Below are positions 9,325 through 18,163 of a DNA stretch of 64,000 nucleotides, in pieces; position 1 is the stretch's first letter, and each line of letters begins with the position of its first letter. The notes under the pieces were generated by a model, which saw only the letters and a program-made list of their open reading frames with translations, was not told where the DNA came from and searched no databases. Source of the stretch: JAHEKO01 sp965212505 (GTDB lineage: Bacteria > Acidobacteriota > Thermoanaerobaculia > Multivoradales > JAHEKO01); assembly GCA_965212505.1 (NCBI GenBank), contig OZ243123.1, positions 248,001 to 312,000 on the forward strand, in the 5' to 3' direction. The position numbers and the translations under genes were made by a program.

Positions 9325-10587
9325 ATGCTCCGGAGAACTCTCCTCGTCCTCTTGGTGCCCCTGTTCGTCGGTTGCGGTAGCCCCGAAGTGAGTGGTGACT
9401 GGAGCGGGGAGATTGACGCCGGTGGGGGGCTCGTGAGTGTCGAAGTCACCCTTCGTATGGAGGGAGACGGGCTCTTGGCGGGCGAGATCTCCTTCCCTGG
9501 TGATGGCGACTATGACATTCCGTTGACGAGCATCACGTGGAGCGAGCCCTCTCGAATAAACTTCGGCTTGCCCGAGGTCTTGGGGGAGCCGACCTTCGAC
9601 GGCGTGCTGACGCCGGATGGTGGTGCGATCCGAGGCGACTTCTCGCAGGGGGGGCGAACCCTGCCATTCGAGCTCCGCCGAGGGCGAGTTCCACAACCGA
9701 CCAAGTTCGACGAGGTCGCTCGTGCTGAGGTGGTCCAGACGGTGGCAGAGCGACTTGCCGAGGGCTACGTCGACGAGGAGATGGGGAACGCGATTGCGGA
9801 CGGTCTGCGCGCCGCGCTCGCGGAGGGTCGCCTGCTCGGCGAGCTTCCGAGCGCAGCGGCCGACGAGCTCACGCTCGAGTTGCGGCGGCTGAGCGCCGAC
9901 CTTCACCTGCGGGTCGAATACACCCGGGGAGCACCAACGTCGACGTTTGTCGGTCGCCCCGAGCCACCCCCGCGGGCGGAGCCGATGCCGAACCCGCCTT
10001 CAGGTATCGCCAGCCACCGAGTCCTACAAGGCAACGTGGGCTACATCGAGATGGCTCATTTTGGTGGCAGCGAGTCGTCGGCCGACGAGATCGACGCGGT
10101 GATGAGTGCGCTCAACGGAGTCGACGCGTTGATTCTCGACTTGCGGTGGAGTCGCGGCGGAGGAGCTTTCGCGGTCCGCTACATTTCGACCTATCTGTTC
10201 GACGAGCCGGTCCATTTGGCCAGTCGGGTTGTACGAGGTGATCCGACCCTAGCGGAGCGCTGGACCTTCGATTCGGTCCCCGGCCCGCGAATGGCGGCGG
10301 CCCCGGTGCTCGTTCTCACGAGCCGGGCGACAATCTCGGCCGCCGAGTCGTTTGCCTTCGGACTTCGCAACGTCGGCCGGGCACGCCTGGTCGGCGAACG
10401 CACCGCAGGGGGAGGCCACTTCGGCAATCTCGTCGACGTCGGGCACGGTTTCCAGATGTTCCTTCCCTGGGCCAAGACCGTCCATCCCAAGACCGGTGAA
10501 GGCTGGGAGGCGGAAGGGCTGACGCCTGACGTCGAGGTGCCCGTCGAGGAGGCTCTCGACGTGGCGCTCGAACTACTCGCCGGCTAG
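9325..10587 (+). CDS. S41-family peptidase lipoprotein
   Basis: A 420-residue lipoprotein; the lipobox is LFVGC at residues 13-17. The first 120 residues form a beta-rich domain starting GDWSGEI. The C-terminal half is an S41 (tail-specific/Tsp-like) protease core: VGYIEMAHF and ALILDLRWSRGGG, then the catalytic segment TSRATISAAESF with nucleophile S338, then GERTAGGGHFGN. No PDZ domain is obvious between them. S41 members of this short type trim or degrade exported peptides. The ATG is only just preceded by AAGGAG, which is too close for a normal ribosome site, so initiation is uncertain. It converges on the molybdopterin oxidoreductase, and the two stop codons share CTAG. Confidence 0.87.
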   Translation: MLRRTLLVLLVPLFVGCGSPEVSGDWSGEIDAGGGLVSVEVTLRMEGDGLLAGEISFPGDGDYDIPLTSITWSEPSRINFGLPEVLGEPTFDGVLTPDGGAIRGDFSQGGRTLPFELRRGRVPQPTKFDEVARAEVVQTVAERLAEGYVDEEMGNAIADGLRAALAEGRLLGELPSAAADELTLELRRLSADLHLRVEYTRGAPTSTFVGRPEPPPRAEPMPNPPSGIASHRVLQGNVGYIEMAHFGGSESSADEIDAVMSALNGVDALILDLRWSRGGGAFAVRYISTYLFDEPVHLASRVVRGDPTLAERWTFDSVPGPRMAAAPVLVLTSRATISAAESFAFGLRNVGRARLVGERTAGGGHFGNLVDVGHGFQMFLPWAKTVHPKTGEGWEAEGLTPDVEVPVEEALDVALELLAG

Positions 10588-12581
10588 CCGAGGCTGGCGA
10601 CGTCCACGCGCGCGTCGTTGAAGCAGGCGGCGTCGCCGACCACTTGGGCATCGTCGGGGCAGAGCGCGACCGAGGTCAAGCCGTTGAGAGACGATCGGTT
10701 CCAGGCGCCCTTCGGCATCGAGGCGACCCCCGGTCGGACGCGATCGCTGATGGCGGCGACGCAGTGCACCTCGCCGCGAGAGTTGAACACTCTGACGTGA
10801 TCGCCCTGCAGTATCCCGCGTGCGTCGGCGTCTTCGGGATGAAGGGTGACCCGGAGGGTATTCACGTTGAACTCGCCCATGGTCGAAGTGACGAGCTTGG
10901 CGCTCGCCGGCGTGATCAGGGCCAGCGGCAGGTCGTCAGCGGGCGGAGTCCAGGCGAACGGCCGCTCGCCGAGCGTCGACGGGCTGAGGTCGACCTTCCG
11001 ATCGTCGGTCTGAGGAAAGACGGTCTCGAACTGCACCGGGGTGTCGCCCGGGAAGTCGTAGTTCGCCTGCCCGCCGTCGACGAGCAGGTCGGCGTCGAGC
11101 GGGCCGCCCCGATGCTCGATGTTTTCGGCGACGGCGCGCAGTATCTCCTCGTCGCCCATCTCGAACGCCGAGTGGCCGAAGCCGGCCGCTCGACCCAGGG
11201 CCGCGAACATCTGCATGTTGGTCCGAGACTCACCGGCGGGCTCGACTACCGGGCGAACGCCGCCGATGACGTAGCTCCCGTAACCGACTCGAAGATCCCA
11301 GCCCTCGAGGAAGGTGGTCGCGGGGAGCACCAGGTCCGCGTAGCGGGCGGTGTCGGTGAGGACCTGATCGTGAACGACCGTGAACAGATCCTCCCGCGAC
11401 AGTCCGGCGATGACCGAGTTCTGTTCCGGGACGGTCGAGACCGGGTTGGCGTTGTAGACGAACAGCCCGCGGATCGGGGGGTCGAGCTCGGGTCCGAGAA
11501 GTCGACCGAGCTGCGTCATGTTCAGTTTGCGAGTGTTCCAGTCGAGCTCGCCGACGATCGGACTCGCGTCGAAGTTGGCGCCGCCGTTGTTGCTCAGCGT
11601 GTAGCCGCCACCGCGGACCCCGAACTTACCGAGCAGCGATGGGATCGACAGCACCGCCGCGATCGCCTGGCCGCCGTTGGCGTTGCGCTCGAGGCCCCAG
11701 CCGCAGCGAACCAGGAGTGGATCGGCGGTCGCGAGCGCGGAGGCGGCCGCCTCGATTTCCGACGCCTCGATGCCAGTGACCGTTGCCGCCCGCTCCAGGG
11801 GCCACTCCTCGGCTCGCTCTAGGAGCGGTTCGACGCCTCGGGTGTGCGTGGCGAGGAAGTCACGGTCGAGGAAACCCCGCTCCTCCCACCAGCGGATCAT
11901 CGACAGGGCGAGCGGTAGATCCTGGCCCGGAAGTACGGCCAGGTGCACGTCGTGTTCGGCGGAACTCAGATTTCGCCGCGGGTCGACCGCGATCACCTTG
12001 GCGCCGCGCCGCTTGGCTTCGCGCAGGTAGGGGATCAGATGGATGTTGGACCCGCGAGGGTTTGCGCCCCAGATGACGATGGTCTGCGCTTCGGGAAAGT
12101 CGCCGAAGGCGACGCCGGGCATCTTGCCGTACATACCGACCGCGACCTCGGTCGCCGGTACCGCGCAGATCGTCTTGTCGAGTCGTGAGGCGCCGAGCTG
12201 CGAGAAGTAGAGGTGGTCGAGGAGTTCATCGGTGAGGGCGCCGTTGGAGCCGCCGTAGTGGAACGGCAGAATCGCCTCTCCGCCCGACTCGGCGCGAATG
12301 CGCTCGAAGCGCTCGGTGACCTCGGCGATCGCCTCGTCCCAGGAGATGCGTTCGAACTGTGCCTCGCCCTTCGGACCGACGCGACGCATCGGGTAAAGCA
12401 GACGGTCCTGGTGATAGAGCCGCCGATCGAACTGAGCAACCTTGGAGCAGATGAAGCCGGCGGTGTCGGGGTTCGTGGTGCCCGCTCCGATGTGGGTGAC
12501 CCGGTCGTTGTCGACGGTCACCTCGAGGGAGCAGACGTCGGGGCAGTCCATGACGCACGTCGTCTGTCGAGTCTCGGCCAT
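10584..12581 (-). CDS. Molybdopterin-dependent oxidoreductase, single subunit
   Basis: A 665-residue protein of the formate dehydrogenase/DMSO-reductase superfamily. The N-terminal iron-sulfur motif is C9-x3-C13-x3-C17-x27-C45. It is followed by the molybdopterin-guanine-dinucleotide-binding body (FHYGGSNGALT, WGANPRGSNIH, GQDLPLAL) and a C-terminal MopB domain (HPEDADARGI..GDHVRVFNSRGEV). A cysteine in DKTICAVPA is the likely metal ligand. There is no twin-arginine signal, so the enzyme should be cytoplasmic. No small iron-sulfur or membrane subunit is adjacent, so the electron partner is unknown. The start at MAETRQ is supported by a TAGACT hexamer seven bases upstream; an extension to 12653 is possible but looks non-coding. 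Confidence 0.87.
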   Translation of the reverse strand: MAETRQTTCVMDCPDVCSLEVTVDNDRVTHIGAGTTNPDTAGFICSKVAQFDRRLYHQDRLLYPMRRVGPKGEAQFERISWDEAIAEVTERFERIRAESGGEAILPFHYGGSNGALTDELLDHLYFSQLGASRLDKTICAVPATEVAVGMYGKMPGVAFGDFPEAQTIVIWGANPRGSNIHLIPYLREAKRRGAKVIAVDPRRNLSSAEHDVHLAVLPGQDLPLALSMIRWWEERGFLDRDFLATHTRGVEPLLERAEEWPLERAATVTGIEASEIEAAASALATADPLLVRCGWGLERNANGGQAIAAVLSIPSLLGKFGVRGGGYTLSNNGGANFDASPIVGELDWNTRKLNMTQLGRLLGPELDPPIRGLFVYNANPVSTVPEQNSVIAGLSREDLFTVVHDQVLTDTARYADLVLPATTFLEGWDLRVGYGSYVIGGVRPVVEPAGESRTNMQMFAALGRAAGFGHSAFEMGDEEILRAVAENIEHRGGPLDADLLVDGGQANYDFPGDTPVQFETVFPQTDDRKVDLSPSTLGERPFAWTPPADDLPLALITPASAKLVTSTMGEFNVNTLRVTLHPEDADARGILQGDHVRVFNSRGEVHCVAAISDRVRPGVASMPKGAWNRSSLNGLTSVALCPDDAQVVGDAACFNDARVDVASLG

Positions 12582-12588
12582 CGCGAGA

Positions 12589-12594
12589 AGTCTA
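12589..12594 (-). promoter_or_regulatory. Leaderless-type -10 element TAGACT
   Basis: TAGACT on the minus strand ends seven bases before the ATG at 12581. Transcription would therefore begin at or next to the start codon. There is no Shine-Dalgarno sequence. Confidence 0.55.
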
Positions 12595-12727
12595 ATCCCA
12601 AACCCCTCGAGGGTGACCGTCCCGAAGGCGCGTGATAGATAAGAAGTCTTCATTTACGGAAGAGAAAAACCTTATAGATGGCCTGCTATGAGCTGTAGGC
12701 CTCACGACAAGGGAACGGGGTGACGAG

Positions 12728-14566
12728 ATGAGCGAGAGGCTTCAGCAGTGGGTGGCAGGGGTGGCTTCAGTGGCGATCGTAGGTGCGGCCGGCGTGGGTC
12801 TCGTTGTAGCCGAGGAGCCGGAAGCGACGCTGGATCGGTACACCGTGCACGTCGAAGCGCCCGACGATCCGCCGGCGCCGAGCGCGGCGCGTGACGATGC
12901 GTCAGCGCGAACTCCCGGCATGCGCGCGTTGCGCGGCTCGTTCGTCAGCGTTCAGGTGAATGTCGACGGTGCCGGCCAGAACATCGTCGGCGATGCGGGC
13001 AACGAGCCGTCGATTGCCATCGACCCCCTCGATCCCGACAACATTGCGATCGGTTGGCGGCAGTTCGACAACGTCGTCTCCAACTTCCGTCAGGCCGGCT
13101 GGGCCTTCAGTCACGACGGCGGTCAGAGCTGGACCTTCCCAGGAGTGATCGAGCCCGGGGTCTTCCGTAGCGATCCGGTCCTCGACACAGACGCCACGGG
13201 GACCTTCTTCTACAACAGTCTCAAGAGCGATTTCTCGATGGACGTCTTCGAGTCGCTCGACTCGGCGCAGAGCTGGCCGAGCGGCGTGCCCGCGTTTGGC
13301 GGCGACAAGAACTGGATGGTGATTGACAAGAGCGGTGGTATCGGCGACGGACACATTTACGGCACCTGGCAGGTCAACTTCAACTGCTGCGGTTCGAATG
13401 TGATGACGCGCTCGACGGACGGCGGCGCGAGCTTCGAGTTCCCGGTGCCGGTCACCGACACGCCCTCGTTCGGCACTATGGCCGTCGGCCCCGACGGCAC
13501 GCTCTACAGCACTGGAGTGCGCAACGCCGACCTCACGAACTTCGCGGTCGCACGCTCGACCGACGCGCAGGACTCCGGTGCGTCGCCGACGTTCTCCGGC
13601 GTGCTGGTCGACCTCGGCGGGACGATGGGTTTCGCCGGCGGTCCGAATCCGGCCGGCCTCCTCGGACAGGCAAACGTGGCGGTCGACGCCTCCGGGGGAG
13701 CCACCGACGGCAACGTCTACCTGCTCTCGTCGGTCAACCCGCCGGGGAGCGACCCGCTCGACGTTTTTGTCGCCCGGAGCGAGGACGGTGGAGCCACCTG
13801 GGCTCCGCCGGTACGTGTGAACGACGACCCTCAGGCATCGGGCGCCTATCAGTGGTTCGGCACCCTCTCGGTCGCTCCGAACGGGCGCCTCGACGCGGTC
13901 TGGAACGACAACCGCAACAGCGGGCAGACGAATGTCTCGGAGCTCTTCTACGCCTACTCCTGGGACGCGGGGGAGACCTGGCTCGGCAACGAGCCGGTCA
14001 GCCCATCGTTCGACAGCTTCGTCGGATGGCCGAACCAGAACAAGCTCGGCGACTACTACACGATGATCTCCGACGCTTCGGCGGGCAACCTCGCGTGGGC
14101 GGCAACCTTCAACGGCGAACAGGACGTCTACTTCCTGCGAGTCTTCCCCGACTGCAACGACAACGGCACGTCCGACGTCGACGACATCGACGGTGGGGGT
14201 AGCTCCGATACCGACGGCAACAACATTCCGGACGAGTGCGAGGGGGGCGGCCTGCTCCTAAGCGAACCGGCGCCCGGCCTGCCGGGGCAGCTCAATACCT
14301 GGACGGTCACCGGCGCCGGTGCCGGGAATCGGGTGGCGTTCGTTCGTGGCTCGGCTGCGGGGACGTTTCCAGCTCCGGGATGTGCCGGCGTCGATCTCGC
14401 CATCGACAGCCCCACGCGCATGGGCCAAACTCTCGCCGACGGCGGGGGAAGTGCGGCCCTCAGCGCGACCATTCCGGGAGGCGCGAGCGGTCGAGCCGTG
14501 CTCTTCCAGGCGTTCGATCGCGCGGATTGCACGGTCAGCAACGTCGTCTCGTTCACCTTCCCGTGA
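12728..14566 (+). CDS. Secreted BNR/sialidase-like protein with calcium-binding segment
   Basis: A 612-residue exported protein. The N-terminal hydrophobic stretch (about residues 8-28, ending VVAEE) acts as signal peptide or anchor. The body has Asp-box repeats FSHDGGQSW, RSTDGGASF, RSEDGGATW and YSWDAGETW within a predicted propeller resembling sialidases and exo-glycosidases of unknown specificity. Around residue 474 a thrombospondin type 3/dockerin-like, aspartate-rich calcium-binding stretch begins (DCNDNGTSDVDD, DTDGNNIPDEC). A final beta-sandwich of about 100 residues follows. This pattern fits a surface or secreted carbohydrate- or protein-binding factor. No sialidase catalytic set can be confirmed by eye. 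An AT-rich patch at 12640-12690 precedes it and probably contains its promoter. Confidence 0.8.
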   Translation: MSERLQQWVAGVASVAIVGAAGVGLVVAEEPEATLDRYTVHVEAPDDPPAPSAARDDASARTPGMRALRGSFVSVQVNVDGAGQNIVGDAGNEPSIAIDPLDPDNIAIGWRQFDNVVSNFRQAGWAFSHDGGQSWTFPGVIEPGVFRSDPVLDTDATGTFFYNSLKSDFSMDVFESLDSAQSWPSGVPAFGGDKNWMVIDKSGGIGDGHIYGTWQVNFNCCGSNVMTRSTDGGASFEFPVPVTDTPSFGTMAVGPDGTLYSTGVRNADLTNFAVARSTDAQDSGASPTFSGVLVDLGGTMGFAGGPNPAGLLGQANVAVDASGGATDGNVYLLSSVNPPGSDPLDVFVARSEDGGATWAPPVRVNDDPQASGAYQWFGTLSVAPNGRLDAVWNDNRNSGQTNVSELFYAYSWDAGETWLGNEPVSPSFDSFVGWPNQNKLGDYYTMISDASAGNLAWAATFNGEQDVYFLRVFPDCNDNGTSDVDDIDGGGSSDTDGNNIPDECEGGGLLLSEPAPGLPGQLNTWTVTGAGAGNRVAFVRGSAAGTFPAPGCAGVDLAIDSPTRMGQTLADGGGSAALSATIPGGASGRAVLFQAFDRADCTVSNVVSFTFP

Positions 14567-14651
14567 TCAGTTTCGGTGTTCGATCTCGCGCAAGTAGATA
14601 GGGGTACCTGGAGGTCGACACCCTAGAAGGTACTGCTACACCTTCGACTCG

Positions 14652-14685
14652 GACGAGCGGGCCGCTACAAAGCGACCCGCTCGTC
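14652..14685 (+). terminator. Rho-independent-like terminator
   Basis: A perfect 10-base-pair stem (GACGAGCGGG / CCCGCTCGTC, 14652-14661 with 14676-14685) encloses a 14-base loop and is followed by TCTTGTT. It sits 86 bases after the BNR gene and just before the dehydratase promoter. The T-tract is weak, so termination may be partial. Confidence 0.6.
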
Positions 14686-14700
14686 TCTTGTTCGGGGAGG

Positions 14701-14706
14701 TAGCAT
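14701..14706 (+). promoter_or_regulatory. Leaderless-type -10 element TAGCAT
   Basis: TAGCAT ends eight bases before the dehydratase ATG at 14715. GGGGAGG at 14694-14700 is too far from the ATG for a normal ribosome site, so a leaderless start is the better reading. Confidence 0.5.
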
Positions 14707-14714
14707 CAGCTCGC

Positions 14715-15722
14715 ATGGACCCACGAGACGTGAGCGCGGAGGTCCGAGAAGCGGCGGCGCGCCTTCGAGGGCGAGTCCGTGAGACGCCGGTAGACGTGTC
14801 GCTCGAGCTCGGACGCCGCACGGGCGCCGAGGTAAATCTCAAGCTCGAGAACGTGCAGCACACCGGTTCGTTCAAGGTGCGAGGCGCCCTCAACAAGGTG
14901 CTCTGTCTCGCCGGCGGTGAGCGCGAGGTGATCGCAGCGTCGACCGGCAACCACGGAGCCGGCGTCGCCTACGCCTGTCGGAGCCTCGGGGTCGCGTGCC
15001 GGGTGTTTGTCCCCGAACAGGCCTCACCGAGCAAGTTGGCCGCGATCGAAGGCTGGGGCGCCGAACTCGTACGCACCGGCCACGACGGCGTCGTGAGTGA
15101 GCGGCGGGCACGACGGCACGCGGAGGAGGAGGGGTTGCCCTACGTCTCTCCCTACAACGATCCGAAGGTTGTCGGGGGGCAGGGGACGATCGGCGAGGAG
15201 CTCGTCCGGCAGCTCGATCGCGTCGATGCGGTGTTCGTTTCGCTTGGCGGCGGTGGCCTCATCTCGGGCATCGCCGGATTCCTCAAGGGCGTTTGGCCCG
15301 AGGTGGAGATTGTCGCCTGTTCGGCGAACAACTCGGCGGTGATGTACGAGTCGGTGCGCGCCGGTCGGGTCCTCGATCTCGAGTCGGAGCCGACCCTCTC
15401 CGACGGCACCGCCGGAGGGGTCGAAGCCGAGGCGATCACTCTGGAATTGTGCACCCAGCTGATCGATCGCCATGTGCTGCTCGATGAGGCCGAGATTGCG
15501 GAGGCGCTACGCCTGATGGTCGAGCGGCAGCACCTACTCGTCGAAGGTGCCGCTGCCATGGCGGTGGCGGGGCTCTTGGCCTCCGGAGACCGATATCGAG
15601 GGCAGAAGGTGGCGGTGATTCTCTGCGGCGGCAACATCGATGTCCAGACCCTTCGTCGCGCCCTCGTCGCGCCCTCTGCGGGCGAGGCGCCGCGCCTTGA
15701 CTCGCCGGCTGTCGGCCACTAG
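14715..15722 (+). CDS. PLP-dependent threonine/serine dehydratase-like enzyme
   Basis: A 335-residue fold-type II PLP enzyme related to threonine dehydratase. The PLP lysine lies in HTGSFKVRGAL (the S-F-K signature near residue 55). The substrate loop is AASTGNHGAGVAYA and the phosphate-binding glycine loop is SLGGGGLISG. A final SLGxx equivalent is VILCGGNID. There is no ACT regulatory domain, so it resembles the catabolic, allosterically simple dehydratases. Relatives in this group also include the hydroxyectoine-pathway dehydratase EutB and serine racemases, so specificity for threonine is inferred only. The product would be 2-oxobutanoate or pyruvate plus ammonia. The following amidohydrolase lies 109 bases downstream. 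Confidence 0.82.
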   Translation: MDPRDVSAEVREAAARLRGRVRETPVDVSLELGRRTGAEVNLKLENVQHTGSFKVRGALNKVLCLAGGEREVIAASTGNHGAGVAYACRSLGVACRVFVPEQASPSKLAAIEGWGAELVRTGHDGVVSERRARRHAEEEGLPYVSPYNDPKVVGGQGTIGEELVRQLDRVDAVFVSLGGGGLISGIAGFLKGVWPEVEIVACSANNSAVMYESVRAGRVLDLESEPTLSDGTAGGVEAEAITLELCTQLIDRHVLLDEAEIAEALRLMVERQHLLVEGAAAMAVAGLLASGDRYRGQKVAVILCGGNIDVQTLRRALVAPSAGEAPRLDSPAVGH

Positions 15723-15831
15723 CGTGTCGGTCGAGTTCACCGAAAGTTTGCGTCGTCTTTGTGGGCGCCCGAGCGGAGCGCGTCTCCATCCGGCCGCCGT
15801 GGCGTTTCGAGCGCGTCGAGTGGGAGGGAGT

Positions 15832-17154
15832 ATGAGCCGAGCCGGAGAGAAGGTCAGACAGCGCGCGGGTCGAATTGGAAGATCGCTGTTGGTCATGGTG
15901 CTCGCTGCCGGCCTCTGCCAGGCCGAAACGACCGCGCCGACCGCGATCCTCGGGAAACGAGTTATCGACGGCGTCTCTGAGCGGCCGATCGAGAACGGGG
16001 TGGTCGTGGTCGACGGGGAACGCATCGTCGCGGTCGGCGGGCGTGACGTGGTGCCGCTGGGTGCGCGGATCGTGGACCTGGGAGACGCCACCCTGCTGCC
16101 CGGTCTGATCGACGCGCACACCCATCCGCTCCTCGATTCCGATGACTATCAGTATCGCCATCTAGCGCGATCGTCGGCCTACAAGGCCCTGCGCGGTCTC
16201 CGGGCGGTGCAGCAGACGCTCGAGGCGGGTTGGACGTCGCTCCGCATCGCGGGCGACGCCGACGTTCACTACGCTCACCTGGAGATCCGTCGAGCGATCG
16301 AAGAGGGGCTCTGGGTCGGACCGAGGATCGCCGGCGCCGGTCACTACATCTCGAACACCGGTGGCGGTGGCGACATCAACTTCCTGTCGCCGGAGCAGCG
16401 CTTTGTCGCCGATGGTCTGGTAGTCGACGGCGTCGACGCGATGCGCAAGGCGGTCCGCGAAGAGATCAAATTCGGCAGCGACTGGATCAAGCTCCTGGTC
16501 ACTGGCGCCTTCATGTCGGCGGCCGACAGTCCGCGCGACGTCCACTTCAGTGAAGAGGAGCTCGCCATCGCGGTCGAGGAGGCGAACCGCCGAGGGGTGC
16601 CGGTCATGGCCCATGCCCACGCCGCGGAGGGCATCAAGCAGGCGATCCGCGCCGGCGTGCGGTCGATCGAGCACGGGACGTTCATCGACGAGGAGGGCGT
16701 CCGACTGGCAGCGGAGCACGGGGTCTATCTGGTGCCCACCCTCTATGTCGGCGACTTCTACCTCGAGAAGGGGAGCGAAGGCGACTGGCAGGACAAGAAC
16801 GTCGAGCTGACGCAGCGCTATCGGGACGAGCACTTCAAGCGCGTCCGGATGGCGATCGAAGCCGGGGTCCGAGTGGTTGTGGGGGTCGATCTCGGCGGTC
16901 TCAACTACGACGCGAGTCGAGCGGCCCGCGAGTTTGCGGCCCTCGTCGAGGCCGGCATGACTCCGATGCAGGCGATCCAGGCGGGGACCCGTGTCAACGC
17001 CGAGCTGCTCGGCTGGGAGGATCGCGTCGGAACGCTGGAGCCCGGCAAGCTGGCGGATCTGATCGCGGTGCCCGGTAACCCACTCGAAGCGATCAGCGAG
17101 CTCGAGCGCGTCCACTTCGTCATGCTCGGTGGGCGCGTGATCAAGGCGCCCTAA
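15832..17154 (+). CDS. Secreted amidohydrolase (imidazolonepropionase-like)
   Basis: A 440-residue exported metal-dependent amidohydrolase. GGGAGGGAG sits just before the ATG at 15832. The signal peptide spans about residues 1-31 (hydrophobic core SLLVMVLAAGL, ending CQA-ETT). Active-site elements are H96-x-H98 in DAHTH, the lysine of DWIKLLVTG, and histidines in MAHAHAAEG and SIEHGT. VVGVDLGG stands at the terminal aspartate position. It resembles the Xaa-Pro/Xaa-Arg dipeptidase-like branch of the imidazolonepropionase family. The homocysteine methyltransferase starts one base after its stop codon, so the two are co-transcribed. It is one of four such exported amidohydrolases in the window. 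Confidence 0.88.
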   Translation: MSRAGEKVRQRAGRIGRSLLVMVLAAGLCQAETTAPTAILGKRVIDGVSERPIENGVVVVDGERIVAVGGRDVVPLGARIVDLGDATLLPGLIDAHTHPLLDSDDYQYRHLARSSAYKALRGLRAVQQTLEAGWTSLRIAGDADVHYAHLEIRRAIEEGLWVGPRIAGAGHYISNTGGGGDINFLSPEQRFVADGLVVDGVDAMRKAVREEIKFGSDWIKLLVTGAFMSAADSPRDVHFSEEELAIAVEEANRRGVPVMAHAHAAEGIKQAIRAGVRSIEHGTFIDEEGVRLAAEHGVYLVPTLYVGDFYLEKGSEGDWQDKNVELTQRYRDEHFKRVRMAIEAGVRVVVGVDLGGLNYDASRAAREFAALVEAGMTPMQAIQAGTRVNAELLGWEDRVGTLEPGKLADLIAVPGNPLEAISELERVHFVMLGGRVIKAP

Positions 17155-17155
17155 G

Positions 17156-18106
17156 GTGGCGAACGATCCGATTGCCGACCTCCTGACTCGCCAGCCGGCG
17201 CTGATTCTGGACGGAGGGCTCGCGACGGAACTCGAGGTGCGCGGGCATCGGCTCGACGCGCGCCTCTGGTCGGCGGTACTCCTGTCTCGCGATCCCGAGG
17301 CGATCGGTCGGCTCCACACCGACTACTTGGAAGCGGGAGCCGATTGTGTGGTTTCGGCGAGCTACCAGGCGACTCTGGAAGGGTTCGGGGTGGCGGGGTA
17401 CGGTCGCGAAAGGGCGGAACGACTGCTGGCCAGCTCGGTGGAGATTGCGCTTGTCGCTCGTGACCGCTTCTGGAGCGGGTACCGCGACAAAAACCGGGAG
17501 CGCCCGCTGGTCGCCGCCTCGGTGGGACCCTACGGCGCCTACCTGGCTGATGGCTCGGAGTACACCGGCGACTACGATCTCGACGAGGCCGGTCTCCACG
17601 CGTTTCACGCCCGCCGCCTCCATCTACTCGCGTCCGCCGGACCGGATCTCTTGGCCTGCGAGACCATCCCATCGCGCGCCGAGGCTCGAGCGCTCGCGCG
17701 CCTCCTTCGAGAGACACCGGGGCCTCCGGCGTGGCTGAGCTTCAGCTGTCGCGACGATCGGCGGATCAGCGACGGGACCGAGCTCGCGAGAGTGCTCGAG
17801 GAGCTCGAGCCGGTCGAGCGCATCGTAGCGGTCGGAGTGAACTGCCTCGCGCCCGAGCTCGTGGCGCCGCTTCTCCGGCGAGCGCGCGAAGCGACCGACA
17901 GACCGCTGGTCGCCTATCCGAACTCTGGAGAGCTCTGGGACGCCCAGCAAAAACGTTGGTATTCGGGCGATTCCTCCGTTGAAATCGCGGCCCGTTCGCA
18001 CGAGTGGCTCGACGCAGGGGCGCGTGTGCTCGGCGGATGTTGCCGCACCGGTCCCGAGGACGTGCGGCGCCTCCGGAGCGTGACCATGCCAGAACCGCCT
18101 CCCTAG
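17156..18106 (+). CDS. mmuM: Homocysteine S-methyltransferase
   Basis: A 316-residue cytoplasmic enzyme that makes methionine by moving a methyl group from S-methylmethionine (or S-adenosylmethionine) to homocysteine. Family hallmarks are ILDGGLATELE at the N-terminus, the first zinc cysteine in GVNCLAPE, and the paired zinc cysteines in LGGCCRTGPE near the C-terminus. The pattern GAD..SASYQAT is also typical. The start is a GTG one base after the upstream amidohydrolase stop, so translation is probably coupled. The length suits the stand-alone MmuM type without cobalamin or folate modules. The link with a peptide-degrading amidohydrolase may reflect amino-acid salvage. Confidence 0.9.
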   Translation: MANDPIADLLTRQPALILDGGLATELEVRGHRLDARLWSAVLLSRDPEAIGRLHTDYLEAGADCVVSASYQATLEGFGVAGYGRERAERLLASSVEIALVARDRFWSGYRDKNRERPLVAASVGPYGAYLADGSEYTGDYDLDEAGLHAFHARRLHLLASAGPDLLACETIPSRAEARALARLLRETPGPPAWLSFSCRDDRRISDGTELARVLEELEPVERIVAVGVNCLAPELVAPLLRRAREATDRPLVAYPNSGELWDAQQKRWYSGDSSVEIAARSHEWLDAGARVLGGCCRTGPEDVRRLRSVTMPEPPP

Positions 18107-18163
18107 GGGCGTAATAACGTAGACAAGCCGCCGTACAAGTGGGAGAGGGAGGAACGAGCGGCT

